Assembly (NCBI GenBank): GCA_027422505.1
Contig: JAPQWV010000018.1
Location: 13,162,001 to 13,226,000, forward strand
DNA length: 64,000 bases
From: Craterostigma plantagineum
Taxonomy: Eukaryota > Streptophyta > Magnoliopsida > Lamiales > Linderniaceae
Reading direction: 5' to 3'
This document shows positions 11,172 to 22,941 of the stretch, piece by piece. Each line of letters begins with the position of its first letter. The first letter of the stretch is position 1. The notes under the pieces are model-generated. The model searched no databases. It was not told where the DNA came from and saw nothing but the letters and a program-made list of their open reading frames with translations. The position numbers and the translations under genes were made by a program.

Positions 11172-12479
11172 TAGACAATGGGCTCAGCCATTGTTCCACT
11201 AAAGCTTCCTACCGCATGTAATTATTGCAATTATCCTCTCTTACATAAGAATGAAGAATGATGACACAGTGATTTCGATGGATCGATGTTACGAAATGCA
11301 GACGCTGGCTTTTTATGACATTATAGTACCAAAACATACGACATATCATTTAATCATCAAATAACGACTTGTCTCTGTGGCGCTTCTTTCTTTTCTTGGA
11401 TTTTGAAAATGAAGTTAAAGTTCATTCTGAATTGTGGGCTCTTGAATATTGATGCTGATATGACATTTCTCAGCCCAGAAAGTACTAATTTGTTCTGCTT
11501 TTGAAAAGCCTGAAATATTTTGGGTCAATTGTTTTATCACAAATCTGTGTAATAAACCATAAGTAACAATCAATGTACTCTTTCGTAACAGCTGTTTCCT
11601 TTTGGGCTTTTGTTTTTCTTACACTATACAATGAAAGCAGCTTATCCCTACCATATTCAAGCATCAAAGATAATCTGAATTGTTTTTGTCTTGTTTTTGT
11701 GAAAGTTAAAGGACATATTGAAGGAATATTTTTTCTCTTTTTGTCTTATCACTGTGGGATGGGGAGATTTCATGAATGAATGAAATTTTCTTTTCTTTTT
11801 TTCGAAGATAAGAAAGGGAAATTTACTTGGGGAATGAGAATTGCTTTACATGGAAGTGATTCAGCTTTTATTTGTATTTCTATGTCTTGATCGATCAAGG
11901 ATATTATTGAAGACATTCTTTTCTTACGTTTTGTATTGTTAGGGGGGACAGTGTGATGGAGATGCATGAGCTTGGTTTTTAGGACATTTGAAATGAAAGA
12001 GATATGTCTTATTCTTACATGTGATGCTGTGATTATTATACTATTGGTATTAGTGAATGCTCGTTTTATAAATTAAGAGTAATTAACTAAATTGATGGGA
12101 TTAGATAAAAAGTCATTCTTGGCGTAGCAATGGGCTTTTTAATTATTTACGTATTTTTAACATTTTGACTAATAAAAATGTTCAAATATGCGAAATTACT
12201 AAAATTATTTATCCTTTCCTACACAAGTGGGATGGGAAATATCAAATAACCCATACATTTAAATGTAGTTTTCTTGTGGTGTTGACACGTGTCATTTCAA
12301 TTAATTTTTTAATTAATTATTTGTTAAGACGTTAATAAAACCACCTCACACCCCACACACCCCACTTTCTAAAAAACTAATCAACCCATGTTTTATCAAA
12401 AACATATTCTTTAATTAGTTTATTAAAAATGGTTAATTAAGTTGTATACTCGACTTAAAATAATTATAGATAATTATGA
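11172..12479. other. AT-rich intergenic DNA
   Basis: No supported gene. Short frames exist but none shows a domain or codon pattern. A perfect G-box-like palindrome GACACGTGTC occurs near 12284 without an adjacent gene. The right part may belong to a Helitron ending at 12506. Confidence 0.5.
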
Positions 12480-12506
12480 CCGTGCAATGCATGGGCAACA
12501 AACTAG
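12480..12506 (+). mobile_element. possible Helitron 3' terminus
   Basis: A GC-rich hairpin (CCGTGCA / TGCATGG, 12480-12494, one G-T pair) is followed 8 bases later by CTAG (12503-12506) and then T. A hairpin shortly before CTRR followed by a host T is the usual Helitron 3' end. I could not find a convincing 5' TC end, so size is unknown. Confidence 0.4.
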
Positions 12507-12527
12507 TATGAGAAATAATCAAATGTT

Positions 12528-12556
12528 TTATTATTATTATTATTATTATTATTATC
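12528..12556. repeat. (TTA)n microsatellite
   Basis: About nine uninterrupted TTA/TAT triplets. Confidence 0.9.
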
Positions 12557-12710
12557 AAAGTCTAAGGTGTTGGATAGTTCTCACATGGCAAGACACATAA
12601 AATCTAATAAAATAGGTATTTACATGACCATTAGTCGAAAATTTTGAATGTAAGTGAATTAATCTTTTGAGTCCATCAATGACAAAAAAGCATAGAATAA
12701 ATATTTAGAA

Positions 12711-13050
12711 GGCCAAATTATTATTTTAGGTCACTACGTATACATGTTTTCGTTTTGGTTGCAAAAGTAGGGCACTAACTATATATGTCAAAATAAATTT
12801 GGATCACCCTCTCATTTTTGGGTCACTAAGTATACATGTTTTCGATTTTTGGTCACTATGTTTTTATGAATGCGAAAATGGTATTAATATAGCGATCCAA
12901 AATTGAAAACACGTATTAGTGACCCAAAAATGAGAGGGTGACCCGAATTTGTTTTAACATACATAGTTAGTGACATATTTTTGCAATTATCAAACATAGT
13001 TACCCAAAAAACGAAATGTAAACTTAGTGACCTAAAATTATATTTTGGCC
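12711..13050. mobile_element. 340-bp inverted-repeat MITE, possibly MULE-derived
   Basis: The left end GGCCAAATTATTATTTTAGG and the inverted right end GGCCAAAATATAATTTTAGG begin long terminal inverted repeats that continue through GTCACTA-type blocks over most of each half. Flanks TATTTAGAA (12702-12710) and TGTTTAAAA (13051-13059) match at 7 of 9 bases, which would fit a 9-bp MULE-type duplication. No coding capacity; the 60-residue frame on the minus strand is just a reading of the repeat arm. Confidence 0.7.
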
Positions 13051-13059
13051 TGTTTAAAA

Positions 13060-13640
13060 ACGTCACCGCGATAGCAACAAATGCTAATAATTATGAAATT
13101 GACTAATTTAAATCGATTTATTAATTAACACTTAAAAAACGTACAATATAAGAAAGCATACAAAAAGAGTGTTTTCCTAAATTTACAATCAGATAAATTG
13201 GAAATTGAGTAATAAAATGAGACCACTAAAATACTACAGCTTCAAATCCCAACGAAATAAAAATAGGCTGTATTTCTATTACATTTACCAGTTTTCAATG
13301 CATGAAGCAGTCCAGGTTTCTTGTAATTCACTCAATACCAATAATTAAACCACATTGAATTCTAACAACCATTACGTACGTTTACCAATAGTATAACCAA
13401 GAAAAATAGAAAATATGTATTTCACCATGGAAAAATATAACCAATTAAATATTTTTGAATATCGAAAAATATAAGATATGCATATCATTTTAATCATCGC
13501 CAAACAAACAATAAGTTAGATGCATTTATTATTTTTTATTATGAAAATCACATGAGATAACGGTGATTTTATGATTTGGTGGATTATAAAATTAATAAAT
13601 ATAAAATAAATTAAATTACAAAAAAATAAAAAAATAAAAA
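13060..13640. other. AT-rich intergenic DNA
   Basis: Very AT-rich sequence with A-runs near 13620; no gene or repeat structure I can support. Confidence 0.5.
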
Positions 13641-13645
13641 AAGAG

Positions 13646-13796
13646 TAACTCCTATCTTAGGATTACAAGATAAAACCCAGATCTAACTCGTATTCTGGAA
13701 TTACGAGTTACTCCACGTAAGACTCTCACGCCAGCGAGGATAGTAACTCGTATTCTGAGATTACGAGTTACGTAACTCGTAATCCCAGAATACGAA
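13646..13796. repeat. palindromic hairpin cluster next to MULE B
   Basis: A motif of the form TAACTCGTATTCTGNNATTACGAGTTA occurs at about 13683-13711 and 13743-13771, with a decayed version at 13646-13674. Bases 13748-13795 form a 24+24-bp hairpin with one mismatch centred on 13771/13772 (GAGTTAC|GTAACTC). It could be the end of a foldback element or a small inverted-repeat locus. Confidence 0.7.
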
Positions 13797-14879
13797 AATC
13801 TTTATTTTATTAATGGTTTCTATTTCTTGTTTATTTTGTTAATGTTTGATTTTTTTAAGGGGTAACATCAACTAAATCACCATTCTCATATTTTCTATCA
13901 ACTAACTCCCTATTACACATCACTTATTAGCAAACTCCCTAAAGCAAAACTATCTTACACATTACTCCCTATGGACGATTTTACCCCTCTTTTATTTATC
14001 TTTCTTCTCCAACCCATTAATTGAAGCACCACGTAACCCTGAACTGGTAAAGCTGTCGCCGACGACATAACAGCCCTTGCCCACGCTGGAAAACCTCCGA
14101 GCTTGATTTACCGTGGGCTTCTCGGTCTAAGTAAGTTGAGGTAGGTTTTTGTTGGTTTTCTTTCGCTATAGGTTACCCCTTTCGATATTCTTGACCTCGA
14201 TCGAACGATTTTGAGTTAGGGAACACTTCGGTGGGTTTTACAATGAACGTCCGTGGCAATAGCATCGACCTATATTGGGTATCGAGTTGTGGGTATCGAG
14301 ATTAGGTATCGAGGTGTGGGTGTTGCGATTTGGGTGTGTAGCTGTAAATTGAATTTTCCTCATGTTTTCTACAAATTAGCATAATGTGGGTATCGACGGA
14401 GGTTAGTATTTGGTTAAAATTTGGTTAATTTATTGTTTAAAGCAATTTATTATATGCAGTACCAAAATATATTGAATTACAGTAAACACATTGTTTATTT
14501 GAAGCTCTCTAGCAGTATCATATGGTAATGGTTTGTTGTTTTACAGGTCATATTTACGAAGCTATGTTGTCTACGAATGTCTTTGGTGGGCTCACGTTTC
14601 CATATGCAAATATAAGAAGAACACATATTTCTTGTTTGACCGATGAAAACATAGGTTATGACACATTCTTTTTTCAGTAGGTTGCCGATTGGTGATCGAA
14701 CATTCTTACGTCGATATGTATTTTATTACGATGTTGGTGGACAAATGATATTAATATTGTCGATATGTTTAATAGTAATATTGTTGGTGGGTGATGATAT
14801 TAGTATTGTCGATATATTGATACCAATACTCTACTATGTTATTGGTATTACAGATTGGAGTAGGAGTTTCGGTAGTTTC

Positions 14880-16930
14880 GATTGTTTTAAACATGGTACT
14901 AAAAAGATACTGCAACTAACACACTCATGGTACTACACCATCGTAGGGTATGGTACTACGAACATCTATATATTGGAACTGTAAACATATATATTGGTAC
15001 TAAAAATTTGGGTAGGAGTTTTTCGACGCCGTCCGAGTTATTTTTGGTCCGCGACTATGTTACCATAGTTATAAACACTTTATTGATGATTTGGTATCAA
15101 TATTAGTGGGTTAATATTTAGAATTATGGATTATTACGTTGAAACCCCAACTTTGTTTCTACTTATTATGATACTAGTAAGAACATCTTACCAAATAGTC
15201 ATGATTTTTGATCGATTGAAAGTTAGTGTCTATATTTTATGTTATCGTGTGTTTAATTATATTATGTGCCGTATTTTGGAAGTTCTCATGCCTTAGTTGC
15301 ACAATAATCTACACATTTTCGATAATTTAAAATGTGGTACGGAAAGATACTACAAGTAACCTACCCATGATACTACACTAGTTTATGATATGGTACCTCA
15401 AACGTCTATATATTGGTACTATACATATATGTCTATTGGTACTACAAATTTGGGTAGGATTTTCGTTTGTTAGAAACGTGGTACGAAAAACGATACTACA
15501 AGTAACATACGTATGGTACTACACCATCGTAGGGTATGGTACCACGAACATCTATATATTGGAACTACAAACATATGTATAATGGTACTACAAATATGGG
15601 TAGGAGTTTTTCGACGCCGTCCGAGTTATTTTTGGTCCGTGACTATGTTACCATAGTTATAAACACTTCATTGATGATTTGGTGCCAATATTAGCGGGTT
15701 AATATTTAGAATTATGGATTATTACGTTGAAACCCCAATTTTCTTTCTACTTATTATGATACCAGTAAGAACATCTTACTAAATAGTCATGATTTTTGAT
15801 CGATTGAAAGTTAGTGTCTATATTTTATGTTATCGTGTGTTTAATTATATTACGTGCCGTATTTTGGAAGTTCTCATGCCTTATTTGCACAATAATCTAC
15901 GCATTTTCGATAATTTAAAATGTGATACGGAAAAGATACTACGAGTAACCTACCCACGATACTACACTAGTTTTTGATATGGTACCTCAAACGTCTATAT
16001 ATTGGTACTATACGTATATGTATATTGGTACTACAAATTTGGATAGGATTTTCGTTGTTAGAAACGTGGTACGAAAAAAGATACTACAAGTAACACATGT
16101 ATCATACTACACTATCGTAGGGTATGGTACCACAAACATCTATATATTGGAACTACAAACATATGTATAATGGTACTACAAATTTGGGTAGGAGTTTTTC
16201 GACGCCGTCCGAGTTATTTTTGGTCCGTGACTATGTTACCATAATTATAAACACTTTATTGATGATTTGGTATCAATAGTAGTGGGTTAATATTTAGAAT
16301 TATGGATTATTACGTTGAAACCCCAATTTTCTTTCTACTTATTATGATACTAGTAAGAACATCTTACTAAATAGTCATGATTTATCGATTGAAAGTTAGT
16401 GTCTATATTTTATGTTATCGTGTGTTTAATTATATTATGTGCCGTATTTGGGAAGTTCTCATGCCTTATTTGCACAATAATCTACGCATTTTCGATAATT
16501 TAAAATGTGGTACGGAAAAGATATTACAAGTAACCTACCCAAGATAATACACTAGTTTATGATATGATACCTCAAACATCTATATATTGGTACTATACAT
16601 ATATGCATATTGGTACTACAAAATTGGATAGGTATTCCGATTGTTAGAAACATGGTACGAAAAAGATACTACAAGTAACATACGTATGGTACTACACTAG
16701 CTAATATGATACCACAAATGTCTATTTATTGGTACTACAATATATGTGTATTGGTACTACAAATTTGAGTATGAATTTTTCGACGCCATCCGGATTATTT
16801 TTGGTCTGGTAAAGATACTATAAGTAACATACTCGTGGTACTACATTAGCTTATTATATGGTACCACAACGTCTATATATTGGTACTACAAATATATGGA
16901 TATTGGTACTACAAGCGTTTTTCAGGTATT
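14880..16930. repeat. 588-bp tandem array inside MULE B
   Basis: The marker TTCGACGCCGTCCGAGTTAT occurs at 15022, 15610 and 16198, exactly 588 bp apart, with a diverged copy at 16779. Each unit contains many GGTACTACA and TATATATTGG words and the block TTATGATAC(T/C)AGTAAGAACA. Short frames inside are repeats of the same unit and not genes. Confidence 0.88.
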
Positions 16931-17066
16931 ATCAAAATAATGGGAGCATAAAACAAGTCTCAAGCAGAACATCTACCTCAGAAACATAAACAGGTTCATT
17001 GAATCTCAACCTCAGAACAACATATCACTCTCAAGTCTAAAGTCTTACGAACATTGATAATATCAT

Positions 17067-17262
17067 TCAAAACAAGTGGAACATAAAACCAATACGATCT
17101 CTTAATATTGTGGAAGTCATGGAGCAACGATATGCTTCGACTTCGACATCGTCAAGATACCTTTCACGATCTGTAGGTCCGGCGATGTATGTTATCCATG
17201 GACATTGCAACATGTACGCCGCAATCCACGCCCTCCGGATTCTTCTCCCTCGTGTACGTTAA
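17067..17262 (-). pseudogene. Ulp1-like (C48) protease C-terminal remnant in MULE B
   Basis: The minus strand reads TREKNPEGVDCGVHVAMSM and then DNIHRRTYRS to a TGA at 17164-17166. After a frame change it continues RYLDDVEVEAYRCSMTSTIL, RDRI and HLF to a stop at 17067. The D-C-G core (codons 17215-17226 with the following V) is the active-site cysteine context of Ulp1/SENP cysteine proteases, and the hydrophobic tail with R-D near the end fits their C-terminus. The N-terminal part with the catalytic His and Asp was not located. The frameshift makes it a pseudogene. Confidence 0.62.
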
Positions 17263-17999
17263 TAAATAAAGTACCATTAATTATGTAATGCAGTACCAAA
17301 ACCATGAACAAACAGTACCATATTCAAATAACATACAGTACCATGACAACAAGCAATTACCTTACAGTCGAAACTTAATCTGTTTTTCTCTCGTTCAATA
17401 GATGTGTTGGAAAACGAAAGCTTGCATGTTCGCTTGTTCTCTATCTCGAAACCCTAATTTGAATGATATCAAAACATCGAATTGAATAACGAAAAATAAA
17501 ACTCTAATTTTAGCCCTGAATCTCAAATTCAAGCGCTAATCAAAGAAACATTGCCCGACATGAAAGCCTTGAAGAAATGCACATATCGAAGTCCTAAGCT
17601 CTACATTAACCCAAAATGCCAATAAAGTCGAAAAATTTAAAAACGTGAAGCTTACAGTAGCTCGCTCGTTCCTTCTTATGCGTTCAACGAAAGCTTGCTC
17701 GTGGAAGCTAGCTCGTTCGCTCTCCTTACACAGGTGTTTGAAAGTGAAAGCTTGCTCGTTCGTTCGTCATCTCTTTCTCGTCTCTAGTTTGAAGGTGAAA
17801 ATGGTGGAAATTGAGTGTGGCTAATTCAATTGGTTTTTGGTAATATTTATGTTTTACAAGGTTATAATTGTCCATTTGGTAGGTATTTGATATATATGTT
17901 TGAAATGGGGAGTTTTATGATAATTAAATGAGAGTGGGGGAGTTAGTTGATTGGTACTTTGGGGAGGAGGGTTTTAAGTGTAAATTTGCCTTTTTTTAA

Positions 18000-18505
18000 T
18001 TATTTAATTAAAAATATCCGTATTTTTCTCAGATAGGTCATTATTGATCTCTCTCTCTGTCTGGGAAAGAAAGATCTCTACGTAACGGTGCTCTGTTGTT
18101 AAATCAGTACATAACAATACATAAATAGCACACATCATTCAATCAATATCACTATTACTATTCATTTTCGCCTTTTTTTAATACTTCAAAAATAAAAATA
18201 TATAGAAAGAAAAAAGTAATTAAATGACGTGAATTTATGGTGAGTATCGCCTTTTGATAACATCGAGCCCGGTACAATATCATATCATATGTACATACAT
18301 ATCAAATGCCAGCATACAAATCAAAGTATAAATAAACAAAAGATCTTACAATACTCATAAGGGGAAATCTTGAAGATATCCCCAGAAAAAAGACATTAAC
18401 CGTTTCCTTACATGGGTGAGAACTAACTAGCAAGGATATAAATCCATCTACTACTAACAAAACATATATATAGATATATCAAAACGAAGAAGAAGAAGAA
18501 GAATA
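18000..18505. other. intergenic, 3' flank of EPFL2-like gene
   Basis: AT-rich, with a (GAA)n run near 18485 just beyond the stop codon. It probably includes the 3' UTR of the minus-strand gene at 18506. No other feature seen. Confidence 0.5.
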
Positions 18506-19093
18506 TTAAGGGTTGAAGATAAGATTTCCACATTTACATTTCCAGCTCATGGGCTTATAATTCGAGCTGTGATCATAATAGTCACTTCGAAAGTAAGCCT
18601 TACTTATTATAACATCTTTTTTCTTATTATTAGTTTGTGGATTTGTGGGCACTTGTATTGCTTCGCAATGAGGACAAGAACTGCACCTTCGATCACATTT
18701 AGGTGGTCTCGACCCTATTTGTGCTCTTAAGAACAATGTCTTATCTTCTTTCAACGTCTTCTAAAAGGAAAAAAAATGAAGAAAATAAATAAAGAAAGTA
18801 TAATGGGGAGAGAAGAGAGATGCAATGAACGAAAAAGAAATCTTCTAATACCTGCAAGCTTTCTGATGCTGCTTGTGTGGTGAGTTTTCTACCTGGAAAT
18901 ATGTTATGAACATAAGAATAAGACTTTATAGTTAGAGATTGATCTTCGAACAAAATGATGAGATACGTTAGAAGTTAGAACGTTGCTTGCCTTGTGCAAT
19001 GTATGAAGTCAAGTGGGACGAGGTTGAAATCAAGAAAATTATCAAATAAACTGTGAATTTATGGGCATATCTGCAGCTATGGACACATCCCAT
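18506..19093 (-). CDS. EPFL2: EPFL2-like secreted cysteine-rich peptide precursor (3 exons)
   Basis: Exons on the minus strand are 19093-18991, 18892-18852 and 18760-18506; they join in frame to 133 codons (132 residues plus TAA). Residues 1-34 start MGCVHSCRYAHKF and contain a hydrophobic stretch (VYLIIFLIS), a signal peptide for secretion. The mature EPF-type domain runs from about residue 64 (GSRPPKCDRRCSSCPHCEAI) to the C-terminus (NYKPMSWKCKCGNLIFNP), with six cysteines at 70, 74, 77, 80, 123 and 125. EPF/EPFL peptides are apoplastic ligands of ERECTA-family receptor kinases. HCEAIQVPTNPQ and the YKPMSWKCKCG ending place it in the EPFL1-3 group, best EPFL2. Intron 1 uses a GC donor (CAAG|GCAAGC). 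An upstream in-frame ATG exists, but the extension lacks signal-peptide logic and runs through a CT repeat, so I chose the ATG at 19093. Confidence 0.88.
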
Positions 19094-19202
19094 TTTCTGC
19101 CTAATAATCAAGAACAATGATGTGTGTAGATGGAGTCTTGTAATAAATAAAGAGATGTAAAAGCTTAAGTAAGAGTCGATTGAGACATATGTCAACACCC
19201 TT

Positions 19203-19219
19203 ACTCTCTCTCTCTCTCT
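19203..19219. repeat. (CT)n tract upstream of EPFL2-like start
   Basis: About eight CT dinucleotides, 110 bp upstream of the chosen ATG; read on the gene strand it is a GA repeat, likely in the 5' UTR or core promoter. Confidence 0.7.
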
Positions 19220-19259
19220 GAGGTGATGGAACATTTGAAGGACAAAAGAGTGAAGCAAG

Positions 19260-20052
19260 CATGAAAGAAATACTAGAGAAAAGAAATTCGGAACTTACTT
19301 ATAAACCTCGAGAATTGAGCCCTATTTTAATAGTTTTGGAAAAGAAAATTTGTGACTGAAATGGTATTTGTGAGTAGGCCAAAGATGTAATAACGATTCA
19401 GAGAAGTTGAGGAAAGGAGATGGAATAATATTAGGACAAGGGAAAAGACAACATGCCAAAACAGCAATAATCCACTGTGAGTGTGACTCTAAACGGAATA
19501 ATAATTATTAAATATTAATATCATAAACTATTATTACTTTTGGGCTATCAAAAGACAAAGAAGACACAGTGGGTCCATCTTTAAGTATTATTACGTCACT
19601 ATATTACAAAGAATCAAACTTCTATTAATTAATTTGCGCCTAATATCACTTAAGAGGCCCAATATCGACTTGGTCCAACTAAAATTCATTTGGGTCAACC
19701 CAATAAGCAAATTAGGATAATTTTCTCCACATCCTTGTCTAACTATAGCCTTCTTTTTCGAATTTTATTCTATTTTTCCTCGTGTTATTTAAATCGATAG
19801 TAATTAAAACCTCCAAAAAAATATTAAGACTCAAAGCACATGGGCACGACCCACGTAGACAATTGTACCCATAGCCGTTTGTCTGACCCGATCCATCGTT
19901 TTAACTTCTTTTGTCTCCTACCTCCAAACCACATCGACGTGCAAATTATGATTGGTTTGACATATGTTTTGATTTGACATCACTAAAAAATATAATATAT
20001 TATCTTATGATATTTTTTTATTTTTCATTAGATATGTATCGTATATATTTGT
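19260..20052. other. intergenic, probable promoter side of EPFL2-like gene
   Basis: AT-rich DNA with no supported ORF. It lies upstream of the minus-strand gene, so its cis-elements are expected here, but I cannot single one out. Confidence 0.45.
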
Positions 20053-20060
20053 GCCTATCT

Positions 20061-20561
20061 CATAGTTTTGAAGGTCTGGTCCGGTTTCGGTCCGATTTTT
20101 TTTTTTAAATGTAAAAATATAAAAATTTTTGGTTTTAAATAAATTATACAAAATAGAAAAACCATGGTTTAGTGGTTAAGTGATGTATATCTTACTTAAT
20201 GGGCTTGGGTTCGAATCAACCCAACAACACTAATATTTATATTTTATAATTAACTTATAGCTCACTATTTTATTTTTATTCAAATTTTGACCCCCAACTC
20301 ATAGATTTAATACATGACATACTAATAATTTATAAGAATCCATGCAATTTACTTTTATTTAATTTTATCCCTTAATTTATATAATTATAGTAAAGTTCAT
20401 AAAAACATGTATATATATTATTTGATTGATTCATATATAAAATATATATTTATTATATTTAATATACCGGTTTTTTACTCCGGTTTTATAACGGTTAAAC
20501 CCCTAAACCTTAAACCACTAAATTTCATGGTCCGGTTCGAAAACCAGGTTTCAGAACCTTG
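20061..20561. mobile_element. degenerate hAT-type MITE
   Basis: Left end CATAGTTTTGAAGGTCTGGT and inverted right end CAAGGTTCTGAAACCTGGTT are imperfect terminal repeats followed by GGTCCGGTT-type subterminal sequence on both sides. Flanking GCCTATCT (20053-20060) and GCCTGTAT (20562-20569) agree at 6 of 8 positions, fitting an old 8-bp duplication. No coding capacity. Confidence 0.6.
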
Positions 20562-20649
20562 GCCTGTATCAGTCTATCCCAAGTCGAATCTCTACCTCGG
20601 TTGAATATAATCTGCATATGAACTTAATTGGTTATTACGTCTATTAAGA

Positions 20650-21073
20650 GACTCGTGTCCCGTGAAAATTTTTTAATTATAATTATAATTATAATTAATT
20701 AGAGTCGAGTGAGATCATCGCAAGAATTTTAATCTTATACTTAACTTGAAGACGCCGACCATTTTTCCAAAGTTAGACAATTGTCGTTGTTCTGTCACTC
20801 TTCTTTTCTTTCATTATCTTTTAGCAGATATTGCGTGCTCAATCGAGGATTGCAAATATTTCATTCCTTGTAAATATTTGCCATTAAAAGGGACACAAAG
20901 TACGTTAGAATATTATTTGAAAATTATTTAATGGGTCTTTGAATTCTTAAAAAAAAAATGCATTACTCTTGAACTTTATTTATCTTAAATGAGCATAAAA
21001 ATGGATCTTAAAACAGCATTAAAATATGGGCATGAATATTAGTCTTAAATGACAATAACGTAAGGGTTGAATG
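20650..21073. other. intergenic DNA
   Basis: AT-rich, one 61-codon frame without recognisable features. Nothing supported. Confidence 0.5.
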
Positions 21074-21081
21074 GTCATGGT

Positions 21082-21994
21082 CAGTGGCGGATCTACATGG
21101 TGGCCCGGGGGCGACGGCCCCCGCGAAAATTTCCGAAAATTTTAGTACTATGTATATATATCATCGATCGTTAGCAATAAAATATAAAATTTTGATAGTG
21201 AAAGTATCCTGAAAGGCATTTAGTACAATGGTTAGTAATGGTATCCATTTCCTCAATGTTGTGGGTTCGAATCTAGTTCTCTCAAATACTCTTTTTATCA
21301 TTTCTTTTTTCATTATTCGTTTAACTTGTTCAGCAATATTAATTTAGTATTGAACTAAAACCTAATATTATTTTACTATTTTATTCTTATTAAGCTATAT
21401 TCAACATTTTCAAATCTTTATAACATTTCTATTCGTTTCAAGTCTAATTCAACCATTTTAATTCTTTTAACTTATACTTATTTTCTTAGTTTTTTCTATT
21501 CCTTTTAAGTCTATAACAACTTGAATTATTTTAAATATGACTTAAATATTTTAAGTATTTAAAAACCATTCAGTAATTTATTGTATGATTTTTCGTAGTA
21601 CTATATGAGTTTGTTTATAGTATTTATTTAATATCTAAATCAAACTAATTTTCACTTTTTCTAATTTCATTTTCTATCTAGAATTTATTCCTCTATTTTC
21701 TCTATACAAACTACAATCATATCATGCTTAGAAATATTAATAATTTGAAGTGTTGTCGTTGTTCGAGTTCCATCAAGGAATTTTTTTACTTTTTTGATAT
21801 TTTTGTGTAGATTAACTAAAGTTAAAATTATTATGATATGTTTTTCATATGTTTTAATGAAAAGAAATATATTTCAATGATAAATTTTCCATTCAAACAA
21901 TATCAAACGATATATATTTTCTATGTTAACCTCGTTACAAACGCCAATTTTATATTGCGGTCCTCCCGATAAAAATTTTCTTGATCCGCCCCTG
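21082..21994. mobile_element. hAT-type element, non-autonomous
   Basis: Termini CAGTGGCGGATC and (inverted) CAGGGGCGGATC enclose 913 bp and are flanked by an exact 8-bp duplication GTCATGGT (21074-21081 and 21995-22002). CAGNGGCGGATC is a common plant hAT end. No transposase; the middle is AT-rich. Confidence 0.9.
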
Positions 21995-22002
21995 GTCATG
22001 GT

Positions 22003-22935
22003 AAAGAGAATCGAATGACTATCTTGACTTAGATTGAGACCCATGAATGGTATCAAATCCAACTCTATATTCACGAAGTAAATAATTTATAACTTGCGTG
22101 GATGCTATATATGTTACCAATATATTTTAGAATTGATCCAATTGAGTTTTTCCAAGTGTCACGATGCTAATGGTAAGAAGTGATCAAATCAATGACATTT
22201 AGGTCATTCGAGCACAATCAAGCACGCAGCTTCCGCGAAAGTCACCTGATAGAAATTATACAATATTCGTTTTAAATACTTATATGAAATTTAGGGGAAA
22301 TGAAGAAAATAAAATAAAAGGCCAAGAAAATTAAGCAACGATGGACAAAAATTAGAGTTACTTGATAACTAAGGACACTCAAAGCTTTTAAAATTTAAAA
22401 ATATATCTTTTGTAATTTGATATTTGAGTAAGGTATTATCTCAAAAAATAAACATCTTAATCCATTTTACGTAGATATATACGTAGGGTTAAATATAACA
22501 ATTCTGCAATATCATCTCATTGATCACCGTGATTAAACAAGCACAATATTCATTAATATCCCATACCCAAAAACGAACACAGTAATGACAAATCACATTG
22601 ATCTATATCCTGGTGATACTCAAATTACGATGATGTGGATATTACGGTAATGTTGGATTAACTCAAACTAAAAGCCCCCTATAGTGATCAACAAAACGCA
22701 ACTCTAAAGCTGACTTCATAAATACCCTAATTTTCAAGATTACAATACATTAACAAATGAGATCATTTGACGTGTCATATTACCTTTTCTTCGACATAAA
22801 AGAAAAAAACATTGCTATAAAGAAAAGGTAATGGGACAAAAGTCCATCATGAAAAAATAGTTAAAATGACAATAAATGTGATTATTCACGGGGTTTTAAA
22901 GTTCAGGCCCCAACATAAGTTTCATTTAATTTTAG
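22003..22935. other. intergenic DNA
   Basis: AT-rich with no ORF or repeat I can support. From about 22890 it carries GTTCAGGCCCC-type sequence related to the termini discussed for 23374-53328. Confidence 0.45.
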
Positions 22936-22941
22936 GACCCT

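Larger units (their letters stand above)
13859..17990. mobile_element. Mutator-like element B (MULE B)
   Basis: Left end GGGGTAACATCAACTAAATC and inverted right end GGCAAATTTACACTTAAAAC start long imperfect terminal inverted repeats (over 100 bp). A 9-bp duplication TTTTTTTAA flanks them at 13850-13858 and 17991-17999; it is exact but low in complexity. The 4,132-bp interior holds a tandem array and a minus-strand Ulp1-like remnant. No transposase frame is visible. It is the sister copy of MULE A about 2.8 kb away, with the same internal order and orientation. Confidence 0.8.

Noticed and set aside
12284..12293. G-box palindrome GACACGTGTC
   Set aside because: No nearby gene start to regulate; reported only in the intergenic note.
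14880..16930. CRISPR-like regular repeats
   Set aside because: Units are hundreds of bases long without short repeat plus unique spacer layout, and the genome is a plant; it is a tandem array in a transposon.
21082..21994. hAT transposase gene in the CAGTGGCGGATC element
   Set aside because: The interior is under 1 kb, AT-rich and without a long frame; the element is non-autonomous.
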